Shown here: in pieces, positions 7,845 to 15,875 of the stretch | Position numbering within the stretch: the first letter of the stretch is position 1 | How the letters are laid out: each line of letters opens with the position of its first letter | Source of the DNA: Paramuribaculum sp. | Lineage (GTDB): Bacteria; Bacteroidota; Bacteroidia; Bacteroidales; Muribaculaceae | Direction of reading: 5' to 3' | DNA length: 30,595 nucleotides | Assembly: GCA_009775605.1 (NCBI GenBank) | Contig: VSPV01000010.1 | Coordinates: 1-30,595, forward strand | The notes under the pieces: generated by a model | Seen by the model: only the letters and a program-made list of their open reading frames with translations | What the model was told of the DNA's origin: nothing | Databases searched by the model: none | Made by a program: the position numbers and the translations under genes

Positions 7845-8324
7845 ATGAAACTACCCACGAAATCACTTATAGCCGCAGCTGTTGTCGCAGTAATCGCGGC
7901 TGGATGTGCCGGCAATAAGGCCAAAGAATCCACCGAAGCCCGCCCAGAAACCACAGAGACCAATGCGGATATACGCGGACAATGGAGCATTGAGAATATT
8001 GTGTTCAACGACTCCGATTATGTGCGCCCCGACGAGGCAGTGCCGGGTGTGAACCAGTATTTTCTGTTTGAGGACAGCACATACTTCATCATGACCAACT
8101 GCAATTCCATATCGGGACAATATACCGTAAAGGGCGACTCTATCACGCTCGGTGACGGCGCCATGACAGAAATGGCCTGCGACAATATGGCCACGGAAGA
8201 CGCCTTGCGTCGTATTCTCCCCCGCATATCCACAATGGATACCCAGAGTGATTCCGTTATAAGACTTAACGGCACAACCCCCGCCGAGTGCATCCTGCTT
8301 AAAAAGTCACGGCAAACAAAATGA
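7845..8324 (+). CDS. META-domain (HslJ-like) lipoprotein
   Basis: A 159-residue putative lipoprotein. The signal peptide ends in the lipobox IAAGC with Cys21. A low-complexity linker (residues 22-42) leads into a domain starting IRGQWSIENIVFND. TNCNSISGQYTV, followed by an ITLGDGAMTEMACDN-type segment, is the core META signature shared with HslJ. META domains occur in outer-membrane proteins tied to motility or novobiocin resistance; the mechanism is unknown. The residues after the lipid-bearing cysteine are not acidic, so the surface-export signal seen in Bacteroides is absent and a periplasmic face is likely. The stop overlaps the next start (ATGA). Confidence 0.85.
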   Translation: MKLPTKSLIAAAVVAVIAAGCAGNKAKESTEARPETTETNADIRGQWSIENIVFNDSDYVRPDEAVPGVNQYFLFEDSTYFIMTNCNSISGQYTVKGDSITLGDGAMTEMACDNMATEDALRRILPRISTMDTQSDSVIRLNGTTPAECILLKKSRQTK

Positions 8325-9022
8325 AGAAGTATTTGCTTTTTACGGCGATAGCCTTTTTATCGGCCGTAGCCGCATGGGCAGAAAGCGCAGACCGGCCTGA
8401 GATAGAAGTAACCGGTTCGGCCACACTGACCATCATCCCCGACCGTATAACGGTGGAGATAGGCATGGAAGAGTATTACAAGAAAGGAGTCAACGGCGAC
8501 AGTACCCTCGTAAGTCTTTCGGAGATTGAAAAGGAGGTGCGGTATATGCTTCGCAGTGCTGGAGTGCCCGATTCGCTCACTGTCGTATCCGATCTTGGTA
8601 ATTACCGCAACCGCGATGTCTCGGCAAACTTCCTCATGGCCAAGCGCATCTCGGTAACAGTGTGTGATTTCAACCAGATTGAACGCATCTCCGCAAGCCT
8701 TAACCGGAGGGGTATAACAAGTTTCAATATCACGAAAATCGACAACTCCGAAATAGAACTGTATAACCGTCAGGGACTGAAAGCCGCCCTTGACGCCGCA
8801 AGAGTGAAGGCGGAGTTTATTGCCGGAAACGAAGGTCTGAAACTGCTCGTGCCCCACAAAATAACGGAGACCACCAATGAGCCGGCAGGATATGCCGCCT
8901 TCACCAATGTGGCTTTTGACGGCGGAAACGGCATGGCCAATATGCGCCGTATCACAAGACGATACAGCGTGAAAGTCCTTTACCTCTCAGAGGCGAAACC
9001 AACAGTCTCGGCCCGGAATTGA
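8321..9022 (+). CDS. SIMPL domain-containing periplasmic protein (DUF541)
   Basis: A 233-residue protein with a signal peptide of about 20 residues ending AAWA. The mature part opens with EIEVTGSATLTIIPDRITVEIGM, the characteristic DUF541/SIMPL start. E. coli YggE belongs to this family, linked to oxidative stress; no enzymatic activity is established. The start overlaps the META lipoprotein stop by four bases, so the two are translated together and probably act in the same envelope process. It ends 23 bp from the convergent GH27 gene. Confidence 0.9.
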   Translation: MKKYLLFTAIAFLSAVAAWAESADRPEIEVTGSATLTIIPDRITVEIGMEEYYKKGVNGDSTLVSLSEIEKEVRYMLRSAGVPDSLTVVSDLGNYRNRDVSANFLMAKRISVTVCDFNQIERISASLNRRGITSFNITKIDNSEIELYNRQGLKAALDAARVKAEFIAGNEGLKLLVPHKITETTNEPAGYAAFTNVAFDGGNGMANMRRITRRYSVKVLYLSEAKPTVSARN

Positions 9023-9045
9023 TTTTCAGAATAGCCCGTGGTATT

Positions 9046-10638
9046 TTATCGCCCTACGGTCATATAATCCACATCGGGAGCCTTGTCGCGCGAGGCAAGA
9101 CGAATCGTATTGCGGCCTGCATTCAACGGCAGCTTCAGGGCCACCTCTTCTCCGTCGGGACGCCCGCTGACAGGGAGCTTATATCCCCGGCCGTCGTTGA
9201 CGAACACAATCATTTCCACCGGACGGTCGCCAAAGACCCGGAATGATATCGTGTAATCTCCGTCCTTATCCACGGTCACGTCGCGCCATATCATATCGTT
9301 GGCAGGTGTCATTCCCATATTGCGCACTATCATTCCTCCGGAAGCACCGGAGCGCAGCTCATAATATGCCGTACCGGCATAGTCGGGGTTGTAAAGTTCC
9401 TGATAAGCGGAAAGGAACGCCGTCTCTGCCTCATATCGGGTACGCATCATGCGCCGGGCGCCATCGAGGCGATATATCCTGACGCCATGCGGCGGCACAA
9501 CGGCTATCAGCGAATCGGCCACAGGCGCGACATCAGTGCGGCTCAACACATCACGCACCGCCGCAGGCCCGGCAAGCTGAATCTCATCAAGGCCAAGAGA
9601 GATGCGTCTCGCCGAATCAGAAGGATTATACAAGGCTACAGCTCTGAGGGCGGAGTCGCGGCTGACCACGTCCTTCACCAGCGCGTAAGTAGTGCCGTCG
9701 GTTTTAGCCACATAGGCCTGCAACCCTAATGGGTCCTGATTTATGGCGATAAGTTCGGGATTGGTCAGAAGGCCCAGCGTCGCGGGACTCAGCGACGTGA
9801 GGTCACATCCAATCAGAAGAGGCGACGACATCATGCACCACATGGCAAAATGAGTGCGGTCTTCCTCCGCGCTCATTCCGCGGCCCACTTCAAGCATATC
9901 CATATCGTTGTAATGCCCCTCTCCGGCATAGGCGGAAAGATAGAGATTCTCGGCTATGATACCGCGCACGGATCCCCACGTGGGATTGATATCGGAAGTG
10001 GTGCGCCACGAAGTAGCCACGTCCCTCACCCACGTTCCCGGAAATGCCCAGCGGCACACGTTGACCCTCACATCATCGCGTCCTGTCGCGGCTATCGCCT
10101 CTGCTATTGCCTTATATCGCTGTTCAGGTTCGTAATAATACAGCTGTTCATTCTGGTTTCCGTCGGCGCCGCAGTAGTCAATCTTTATGAAATCGAACCC
10201 GATGTCCTTGAAGAAAAGACGCGCATCCCGGGTCTCATGGCCGAGAAGGCCCACATTGCGGGCTATCGTGTCGTTATCCCAATAGCAACCGCAGGTATTG
10301 GCTCCCGCATCGCTGTATATACCGGCTCTGAGTCCGAGCGAATGGACATAATCTACGGTTCCCTTAAGTCCGGAGGGGAACCGGACGGGATGGAATTTCA
10401 GTTCTCCCGTGGCTTCATCGCGGCCGCCGAAAAATCCGTCATCGATATTCACATGGTTGTAACCGGCATCTTTCAGGCCGGATCTCACAAGAGCATCGGC
10501 CTGACGCCGAATCAGCGAATCGTTGATATTGACGCGGTAAGTATTCCACGAACTCCACCCCATAGTCGGCCCATCAAAACCGAACACCACGACAGGGCAC
10601 ACTATAAGCAGCAGAAATATAATCGGAAACCTGTTCAT
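9046..10638 (-). CDS. Secreted GH27 alpha-galactosidase-like enzyme with C-terminal carbohydrate-binding-like domain
   Basis: A 530-residue protein with a signal peptide of about 20 residues. The GH27 barrel begins FDGPTMGWSSWN and holds NIDDGFFGG (65-72), IKIDYCG with predicted nucleophile Asp154, and WRTTSDI with predicted acid/base Asp216. A beta-rich domain follows to about residue 395. Residues 401-530 start RYEAETAFLS and resemble CBM6/CBM35-type beta-sandwich modules. The segment after the fifth barrel strand reads NVCRWAFPG, where animal alpha-galactosidases have CEW and alpha-N-acetylgalactosaminidases CSW. Likely activity is release of terminal alpha-galactosides in the periplasm. 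No SusC/SusD pair is next to it. Confidence 0.9.
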   Translation of the reverse strand: MNRFPIIFLLLIVCPVVVFGFDGPTMGWSSWNTYRVNINDSLIRRQADALVRSGLKDAGYNHVNIDDGFFGGRDEATGELKFHPVRFPSGLKGTVDYVHSLGLRAGIYSDAGANTCGCYWDNDTIARNVGLLGHETRDARLFFKDIGFDFIKIDYCGADGNQNEQLYYYEPEQRYKAIAEAIAATGRDDVRVNVCRWAFPGTWVRDVATSWRTTSDINPTWGSVRGIIAENLYLSAYAGEGHYNDMDMLEVGRGMSAEEDRTHFAMWCMMSSPLLIGCDLTSLSPATLGLLTNPELIAINQDPLGLQAYVAKTDGTTYALVKDVVSRDSALRAVALYNPSDSARRISLGLDEIQLAGPAAVRDVLSRTDVAPVADSLIAVVPPHGVRIYRLDGARRMMRTRYEAETAFLSAYQELYNPDYAGTAYYELRSGASGGMIVRNMGMTPANDMIWRDVTVDKDGDYTISFRVFGDRPVEMIVFVNDGRGYKLPVSGRPDGEEVALKLPLNAGRNTIRLASRDKAPDVDYMTVGR

Positions 10639-10681
10639 TGTCTAAGAATGATATTATAATTTAAGGCATATTTATCCGGCA

Positions 10682-10689
10682 CAAATTTA
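10682..10689 (-). promoter_or_regulatory. -7 element for the GH27 gene
   Basis: On the minus strand TAAATTTG exactly matches TAnnTTTG. The -33 region is only T-rich (CTTTTATC) rather than TTTG. A start near 10675 would give a leader of about 37 bases to the ATG at 10638. Confidence 0.5.
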
Positions 10690-10728
10690 GCAAAATCTGT
10701 CAAGATAAAAGAATGCGCCCTCTTCAGT

Positions 10729-11160
10729 TCACTCGTCAGGGTGCAGCAGCTCCAGAGTTTTCCGGTCGCGCCGGGAGCCAAAGTATTTCCGGAGGACGCG
10801 GGCGAAGACATCGCCGGGCGAAGCGGCATCGAAGAGCGTCATGGACGACAGAAGTTTCCGGCTGTCGATGTCTCCCAACACTTCCATGGCATTGTCTCCG
10901 GGCAGATTGAGAATTGCCATTGCCGCCTCCCTCAACCGTCGGTTCAGCACCGGATCAGCAAGATAAGCCTCAGCCTCCTCCAATCCCGATATCCCATAGA
11001 ACTGAGAATTAAATGAATGCCCGAGACCTTTCAACTGCGGAAAGACATACCACATCCAGTGAGACCGTTTACGCCCTTGCCGCAGTTCCTTCAACGCAAT
11101 CGGATACATTCCCTCCTGCGCCTCAATGAATCGTGTGAGGTTATATTTGTCCTGCTCCAT
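10729..11160 (-). CDS. DUF1810 family protein
   Basis: A 143-residue cytoplasmic protein of the DUF1810 family (COG5579). It is recognised by NLTRFIEAQEGMYPIALKEL at the N terminus, SHWMWYVFPQLKGLG near residues 33-47, and a helical C terminus ending LELLHPDE. The family is widespread and has no assigned biochemical role. It is upstream of and codirectional with GH27, but that gene has its own -7 element, so the two may not be co-transcribed. Confidence 0.9.
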   Translation of the reverse strand: MEQDKYNLTRFIEAQEGMYPIALKELRQGRKRSHWMWYVFPQLKGLGHSFNSQFYGISGLEEAEAYLADPVLNRRLREAAMAILNLPGDNAMEVLGDIDSRKLLSSMTLFDAASPGDVFARVLRKYFGSRRDRKTLELLHPDE

Positions 11161-11181
11161 AATTTTTAAAGGTATTATTCA

Positions 11182-11213
11182 CAAATATACCAAATTAGCC
11201 TACTTATTCCAAC
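11182..11213 (-). promoter_or_regulatory. Promoter of the DUF1810 gene
   Basis: GTTG (11213-11210) is followed after 20 bp by TATATTTG (11189-11182) on the minus strand. The -7 box is exact and the -33 box has one mismatch. The leader is about 15-20 bases. Confidence 0.6.
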
Positions 11214-11364
11214 ATTGCCGCCTTAATTAGCACCCATTATCAACAAAAACACAATATCAAATAACATTTCGCAGATGATGGAAAATGACGTGATATCCGC
11301 CATTCCTCACCAAAGCAACTTGCAGTCCCTCAGAATTAAAAATTCCTTACGGAATCCGTGGATT

Positions 11365-11412
11365 CGAAAAAACAAAGGCGGCACGCCGAAACTTGGGTTT
11401 TGACATGCCGCC
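11365..11412 (-). terminator. Intrinsic terminator of the rpsU-xerC-hpf operon
   Basis: On the minus strand GGCGGCATG (11412-11404) pairs with CGTGCCGCC (11385-11377) over nine base pairs, with an 18-base loop. It is followed directly by TTTGTTTTTT. The hairpin starts 24 bases after the hpf stop codon. Smaller inverted repeats next to it (11342-11365) are A/T-rich and probably incidental. Confidence 0.8.
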
Positions 11413-11435
11413 GATTGGTTTTTAGGGGTTAAGTT

Positions 11436-11729
11436 TTATTTGTCTATTTTTATTTTTTCAAGCTGGCGCTCGATGGCTTCCAGGGCCAGGTCGTTGGCTT
11501 CCTCGAAGGTGTCGGCTGTCTTGGAGGCGACCTGTTCGCCTCGGTTGGGAACGATGGCTTTGATTGTTACTTCTTTGTTCTGGGCGGTCTCTGGCTTGAT
11601 CAGACGCATATTTACTGCGATGTAATCAATCATTGGGTAACGGCGAGCCAGACGGGCGGCTTTTTTCTGTACGAAGTCCTGCAGTTGCTGTGAGGCATCG
11701 AAATGGATTGACTGAATTCTGATTTCCAT
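11436..11729 (-). CDS. hpf: Ribosome hibernation-promoting factor (HPF/RaiA family, short form)
   Basis: A 97-residue protein starting MEIRIQSIHFDASQQLQDFVQKKAARLARRYP. It has the beta-alpha-beta-beta-beta-alpha pattern of HPF/YfiA and lacks the C-terminal dimerisation domain of long HPF. It binds the decoding site of idle 30S subunits in stationary phase. The ATG is two bases after the xerC stop, so translation is probably coupled. The order rpsU-xerC-hpf is the normal Bacteroidales arrangement. A terminator lies immediately downstream. Confidence 0.93.
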   Translation of the reverse strand: MEIRIQSIHFDASQQLQDFVQKKAARLARRYPMIDYIAVNMRLIKPETAQNKEVTIKAIVPNRGEQVASKTADTFEEANDLALEAIERQLEKIKIDK

Positions 11730-11731
11730 AA

Positions 11732-12622
11732 TTAATGTTTTTGGGCACGTGGATGTGCGAGTTGGTAATTTCGTTTCAGGTCTTTATAAGAGACGTGGGT
11801 ATATATCTGTGTCGTGGCCAGCGAGGAGTGTCCCAGCAGCTGCTGCACCGAGGTGATGTCGGCTCCGCCGTTGAGCATGTCGGTGGCGAAGGAATGCCGT
11901 AGCACGTGAGGGCTGAGCCTCGCCGCGTGAACGTTACCCTGGAGCATCGCGTGCACTGCCGTATAGATCTGCCGCCGTGAAAGCTGTCGGCCGTCGGGTC
12001 GCAGCAGGAGCTGAGGAGCGGGTGACGGGAGTTCGCACCGCAGCTTGCGGTAGCTGTCTATTGACTGTGCCAGTTCCGGTCCGAAGGGAACTATTCGTTC
12101 TTTATTACGCTTTCCGAGCACTTTTAGTTCACCGCGCCGGGTGTCTACTTCGGCGTCGAGAAGGTTCATGATTTCCGAGCAACGGATGCCTGTGGAGTAC
12201 AGTATGTCTATAATCAGCCGGTTGCGCACCTGCAGGAAGTCGTCCGGGTCGTCGGGCTGGGCGTCGAGAAGCGCGGCAGTTTCATTTGGCCTGATGTTTA
12301 CCGGAAGTTCGGCCGGCATGCGTGGCAGCGCGAGCTCGGCGGCCGGATTGTCTTTCAGTCCGTGGCGTTTCATCATGAAATGGAAGAAGGAGCGCAGGCT
12401 TTGTATTTTACGGCGCAGGGAGCGCGGGCCTATACCCTGACGCGAGAGCGACGCTATCCATAGGCGAAGGTCGGAAACGGTAGTAGTCTCCGGACGCAGC
12501 TCATATCGGCCGGCATCGGTGGCGAATCGCTCCCATTGCTTCAGATCGGTGCGGTAGGCGCTGACGGTCAGCGGGGAAGCGCCCCGCTCTGCTTCCATAT
12601 ATCTCAGAAACTCGTTTATCAT
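11732..12622 (-). CDS. xerC: Tyrosine recombinase XerC-like
   Basis: A 296-residue site-specific recombinase, expected to resolve chromosome dimers at dif with a XerD partner. The N-terminal SAM-like DNA-binding domain (about 1-90) precedes the catalytic domain. The active-site set is complete: Arg147 (STGIRCSE), Lys171 (LGKRNKER), His239 and Arg242 (SPHVLRHSF), His265 (LLGHSS) and Tyr274 (TQIYTH). The ATG at 12622 gives the usual MINEFLRYME start; a TTG at 12631 would add three residues. Its place between rpsU and hpf is the conserved housekeeping position, which argues against a phage or transposon integrase. Confidence 0.92.
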   Translation of the reverse strand: MINEFLRYMEAERGASPLTVSAYRTDLKQWERFATDAGRYELRPETTTVSDLRLWIASLSRQGIGPRSLRRKIQSLRSFFHFMMKRHGLKDNPAAELALPRMPAELPVNIRPNETAALLDAQPDDPDDFLQVRNRLIIDILYSTGIRCSEIMNLLDAEVDTRRGELKVLGKRNKERIVPFGPELAQSIDSYRKLRCELPSPAPQLLLRPDGRQLSRRQIYTAVHAMLQGNVHAARLSPHVLRHSFATDMLNGGADITSVQQLLGHSSLATTQIYTHVSYKDLKRNYQLAHPRAQKH

Positions 12623-12834
12623 TAAGCGCAAGTTAAGTTAATTTTGCGAAATCTCCAACTTTTCCGGCAAAATTCTGTGTGTTCGGCTGTATATAACAAG
12701 AAGCGGCGGCCCGTTTGATGCGGGTCGCTGGCTTCAGTATGTTTTGGTAAGTAAATAATCGCCCTGCTGAAAGGCCTGCTCGTGAGTGTGTTTCGGGATG
12801 GCCTCTGCTTCCTACGGGCGTATCAAGGCAATGA

Positions 12835-13026
12835 TTAATCCTCTACCAGACGGAGCTGCTGAACGTAGATGGCCTTCATCATTTTCTTGCGGTTGGTAAC
12901 CGAAGGTTTCTGGAAAGCCTGACGGGCACGAAGTTCTTTTACGATACCGGTCTTTTCGAATTTACGTTTGAATTTCTTTAAAGCTCTTTCGATGTTTTCG
13001 CCTTCTTTTACTTGTACGATGATCAT
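12835..13026 (-). CDS. rpsU: 30S ribosomal protein S21
   Basis: A 63-residue basic protein, MIIVQVKEGENIERALKKFKRKFEKTG..., clearly bS21. It binds the platform of the 30S subunit near the 3' end of 16S rRNA. In Bacteroidetes bS21 takes part in sequestering the anti-Shine-Dalgarno end of 16S rRNA, which fits the weak ribosome binding sites in this window. A perfect promoter is 50 bp upstream. A 212-base gap with no evident gene separates it from xerC. Confidence 0.97.
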   Translation of the reverse strand: MIIVQVKEGENIERALKKFKRKFEKTGIVKELRARQAFQKPSVTNRKKMMKAIYVQQLRLVED

Positions 13027-13078
13027 TTTTTAGTTGTTATTTTGAGGTATTTAATATCTTGTTGTGCGAATTGCGCGG

Positions 13079-13109
13079 CAAAATTACGCATTTTTTCCTA
13101 ACGCACAAA
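13079..13109 (-). promoter_or_regulatory. Promoter of rpsU-xerC-hpf
   Basis: TTTG (13109-13106), 19 bp, then TAATTTTG (13086-13079) on the minus strand: an exact match to the Bacteroidetes consensus. Transcription would start near 13073, leaving a leader of about 45 bases before rpsU. Confidence 0.8.
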
Positions 13110-13409
13110 CTTTTTTCGACCTAATTAGCCCTAAATCTTATCTATGGACTCTATGGACTCTATTTGCACATGTATGCGACGGGGCATGAGGATTGCGTCG
13201 GGTTTCCGGACAACCTTAAGCCCCGCGCCGAAGGGAGGACGCGGGGCTGCTTGTGATTTTGAGAATGGAAATCCCTCGGGGGGAGATGGCGGTGAAACGG
13301 AAAGCCGCCGGATATATATGGGTAATCTTATGTGTATTTTTGCGAATCCGGAATAAGCTTCAGCCGAACGCTTTTCTTGAGAGAGGGGTAAGGCAGATGT
13401 CCGCGGGGG
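13110..13409. other. Gene-free stretch with two GC-rich hairpins
   Basis: No credible gene is seen here. Two hairpins stand out. AGCCCCGCG (13219-13227) pairs with CGCGGGGCT (13240-13248), a 9-bp stem with a 12-base loop. GGCGG (13288-13292) pairs with CCGCC (13305-13309). Either could terminate minus-strand transcription coming from the outer-membrane protein gene, but neither is followed by a good T-run. TATGGACTC is repeated in tandem at 13141-13158. A plus-strand reading frame at 13144-13356 has low-complexity content and no start signals. Confidence 0.5.
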
Positions 13410-13967
13410 TCAGAATCCTACTCTGACGCCTGCCTTGATTAGGCCCTGGACGCCATATCCGGCTTCGGCGAAGATGCCGGCGGTACGGGAGAAGTCCCAC
13501 TGTGCTCCTATGGGGTTGAGCTGGAACGCACAGCCAGTGCGGTTCCATGAGTCGCGGTTGTCAGGTGAGTAATAAGCTATCAGGACGCCCACGCCGGCGT
13601 GGGAATAGAGTGTGAGAGCGCCGCGGCGCAGCCATTCATATCGGGCGTTGACCATCAGGCCGTGCCAGGTTATGTCGCCGCTGTTTCCAGCGGCATCTAT
13701 GCGGTTGCTCGAATCGCTCGAATAAGTGTAGCTCATCCCTACCCAGAGAGCATCGGTAAACCGGTGGTCGATAGTGAAATTGACTGTGCCCCACGCCTGG
13801 CCGAGTCCTTCCCAATGATTGTGATAGTAGGGAATCTGACTCATGCAGGGCAGAGCGCCGTAGCTTACGCTCACTTCGGTGGCCCGGCTCTGCGGTCGGT
13901 CCTGAGCGCCCGCAGAGAAAGCGGCAGCCGCGAGGAAAAGCGGCAATATGATGCGTTTAATATTCAT
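13410..13967 (-). CDS. Small outer-membrane beta-barrel protein
   Basis: A 185-residue protein with a clear signal peptide (MNIKRIILPLFLAAAAFSAGAQ). The mature part is rich in alternating aromatic and polar strands (VSVSYGALPCMSQIPYY, WGTVNFTIDHRF, ALWVGMSYTYSS) and ends in GVRVGF with a terminal Phe, the usual barrel-assembly signal. Its size suggests an OmpW/OmpX-like barrel of about eight strands. Function unknown. The ATG at 13967 was chosen because it starts the signal peptide; the ATG at 14015 would add 16 unlikely residues. It is divergent from the fucose operon and shares its intergenic region. Confidence 0.82.
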   Translation of the reverse strand: MNIKRIILPLFLAAAAFSAGAQDRPQSRATEVSVSYGALPCMSQIPYYHNHWEGLGQAWGTVNFTIDHRFTDALWVGMSYTYSSDSSNRIDAAGNSGDITWHGLMVNARYEWLRRGALTLYSHAGVGVLIAYYSPDNRDSWNRTGCAFQLNPIGAQWDFSRTAGIFAEAGYGVQGLIKAGVRVGF

Positions 13968-14014
13968 GTGTGAATCTTTTTTAATTTTATAACAATTAAA
14001 GTTGCAAAATTTCA

Positions 14015-14045
14015 TTTTTCACCCCGAAAAAAAACCGTAACTTCG
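14015..14045 (+). promoter_or_regulatory. Putative promoter of the fucose operon
   Basis: TTTT (14015-14018), 19 bp, then TAACTTCG (14038-14045). Each box has one mismatch to TTTG and TAnnTTTG. The leader to the fucI ATG at 14091 would be about 40 bases. A weak match may indicate dependence on an activator. No clear palindrome for a regulator was found. Confidence 0.5.
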
Positions 14046-14090
14046 CAAGGACATACTAAGTCATCTCTACCTAATTCAACCATATAAATC

Positions 14091-15866
14091 ATGAAAAAAC
14101 ATCCTAAGATCGGCATTCGTCCGACAATCGACGGCCGCCAGGGCGGTGTACGCGAGAGCCTTGAGGGCAAGACCATGGCCCTTGCTCAGGCAGTGGCAAA
14201 CCTCATAACTGAAAATCTCCGTCATGGCGACGGCACTCCCGTGGAGTGCGTGATAGCCGACTCGACCATCGGCCGTGTGGCTGAAAGCGCAGCATGCGCC
14301 GAGAAGTTCGAGCGCGAGGGCGTAGGTGCCACCATCACCGTAACTTCCTGCTGGTGCTATGGCAGCGAGACCATGGATATGAATCCTTACTGGCCCAAGG
14401 CCGTATGGGGCTTCAACGGCACAGAGCGTCCCGGCGCCGTATATCTGGCTGCCGTTCTCGCAGCTCACGCACAGAAAGGCCTCCCCGCTTTCGGAATCTA
14501 CGGCCATGACGTTCAGGATCTCGACGACAACACTATCCCCGCGGATGTGGCCGAGAAGCTTCTCCGCTTCGCCCGCGCCGCTGTAGCCACCGCCGAAATG
14601 CGCGGCAAGAGCTATCTGCAGATGGGCAGCGTGTGCATGGGAATCGCAGGATCCATCGTTGACCCGAATTTCTTCCAGGAATATCTGGGAATGCGCAACG
14701 AGTCGGTTGATCTCACGGAAATCATCCGCCGCATGACCGAAGGCATCTACGACCACGAGGAATATGAACGCGCAATGGCATGGACCGAGGCCCATACCAA
14801 GTGTAACGAAGGCGAGGACTTCAAGAACCGTCCCGAAAAGCGCAAGACCCGCGAGCAGAAAGATGCCGACTGGGAATTCGTGGTGAAGATGACCATCATC
14901 ATGCGCGACCTCATGACCGGCAATCCCAAGCTCAAGGAAATGGGCTTTAAAGAGGAAGCACTCGGTCACAATGCAATCGCCGCAGGCTTCCAGGGTCAGC
15001 GCCAGTGGACCGACTTCTACCCCAACGGCGACTATACCGAGACCCTTCTCAACACCAACTTTGACTGGAACGGCATCCGCGAGGCTTTCGTGCTCGCAAC
15101 CGAGAACGACGCCTGCAACGGCATAGCCATGCTCTTCGGACACCTGCTCTCCAACCGTCCCCAGATGTTCAGCGACGTGCGCACCTACTGGAGCCCCGAG
15201 GCTGTGGAGCGCGTGACCGGCAAAAAGCTCACCGGTCTGGCAAAAGACGGCATGATCCACCTCATCAACTCAGGCGCAACCACAATGGATGCCACCGGCG
15301 CCGCTACCGATGCCGAGGGCAATCCCGTGATCAAGACTCCCTGGGAGCTTACCGACGCCGATGTCGACGCTATCTGCAAGAATACCACCTGGTATCCCGC
15401 CGACCGCGACTATTTCCGCGGCGGTGGCTTCTCCACCCACTTCCTTACCAAAGGCGGCATGCCCATGACAATGATGCGCCTCAATCTCGTGAAAGGCCTC
15501 GGTCCGGTTCTTCAGATTGCAGAAGGCTGGAGCGCCGACGTGGATCCTGAAATCTTCGAGAAACTCAACATGCGCACAGACCCCACCTGGCCTACAACAT
15601 GGTTCGTGCCCCGTCTGGCCGACAACCCCGCATTCCGCAGCGTATACGCCGTGATGAACAACTGGGGTGCCACCCACGGAGCAATTTCCTACGGCCATAT
15701 CGGTGCCGACCTCATCACTCTCGCTTCTATTCTCCGCATCCCCGTATGCATGCACAATGTGCCCGAAGACAAGATTTTCCGTCCCGCCGCATGGAACGCA
15801 TTCGGCATGGACAAGGAAGGCGCCGACTACCGCGCATGCAAGAATTATGGTCCCATCTATAAATAA
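14091..15866 (+). CDS. fucI: L-fucose isomerase
   Basis: A 591-residue cytoplasmic enzyme, the same length as E. coli FucI, converting L-fucose to L-fuculose with a Mn ion. It opens KIGIRPTIDGRQGGVRESLE. The metal-site acids are Glu338 (LATENDACNG) and Asp362 (MFSDVRTYW), matching E. coli Glu337 and Asp361 with an offset of one. The metal-site histidine is in ISYGHIGADL near the C terminus. It is first in an operon with fucA, fucK and fucP, nine bases before fucA. The codon pattern is strong enough that a long antisense frame runs opposite it; that frame is not a gene. Confidence 0.97.
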   Translation: MKKHPKIGIRPTIDGRQGGVRESLEGKTMALAQAVANLITENLRHGDGTPVECVIADSTIGRVAESAACAEKFEREGVGATITVTSCWCYGSETMDMNPYWPKAVWGFNGTERPGAVYLAAVLAAHAQKGLPAFGIYGHDVQDLDDNTIPADVAEKLLRFARAAVATAEMRGKSYLQMGSVCMGIAGSIVDPNFFQEYLGMRNESVDLTEIIRRMTEGIYDHEEYERAMAWTEAHTKCNEGEDFKNRPEKRKTREQKDADWEFVVKMTIIMRDLMTGNPKLKEMGFKEEALGHNAIAAGFQGQRQWTDFYPNGDYTETLLNTNFDWNGIREAFVLATENDACNGIAMLFGHLLSNRPQMFSDVRTYWSPEAVERVTGKKLTGLAKDGMIHLINSGATTMDATGAATDAEGNPVIKTPWELTDADVDAICKNTTWYPADRDYFRGGGFSTHFLTKGGMPMTMMRLNLVKGLGPVLQIAEGWSADVDPEIFEKLNMRTDPTWPTTWFVPRLADNPAFRSVYAVMNNWGATHGAISYGHIGADLITLASILRIPVCMHNVPEDKIFRPAAWNAFGMDKEGADYRACKNYGPIYK

Positions 15867-15875
15867 TCCGGCATT

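Noticed and set aside
9850..10659. Plus-strand frame of 269 residues opposite the GH27 gene
   Set aside because: Antisense to clear GH27 motifs, with no start signal and no family resemblance.
11342..11365. Overlapping short inverted repeats ATTCC/GGAAT and GAATCC/GGATTC
   Set aside because: Stems are five to six base pairs with two- or four-base loops; they compete with each other and are likely chance next to the real terminator.
11732..12622. XerC-like recombinase as a sign of a phage or integrative element
   Set aside because: It lies between rpsU and hpf, the conserved housekeeping location, and there are no att-like repeats or phage genes nearby.
13144..13356. Plus-strand frame of 70 residues in the gap after rpsU
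   Set aside because: It runs through the hairpins and the tandem TATGGACTC, has no ribosome binding site or promoter and an implausible composition.
14076..15260. Long minus-strand reading frame (394 residues) opposite fucI
   Set aside because: It is fully antisense to fucI, has low-complexity His/Gly/Ala-rich content and no recognisable domain. It reflects the GC-rich codon pattern of the real gene.
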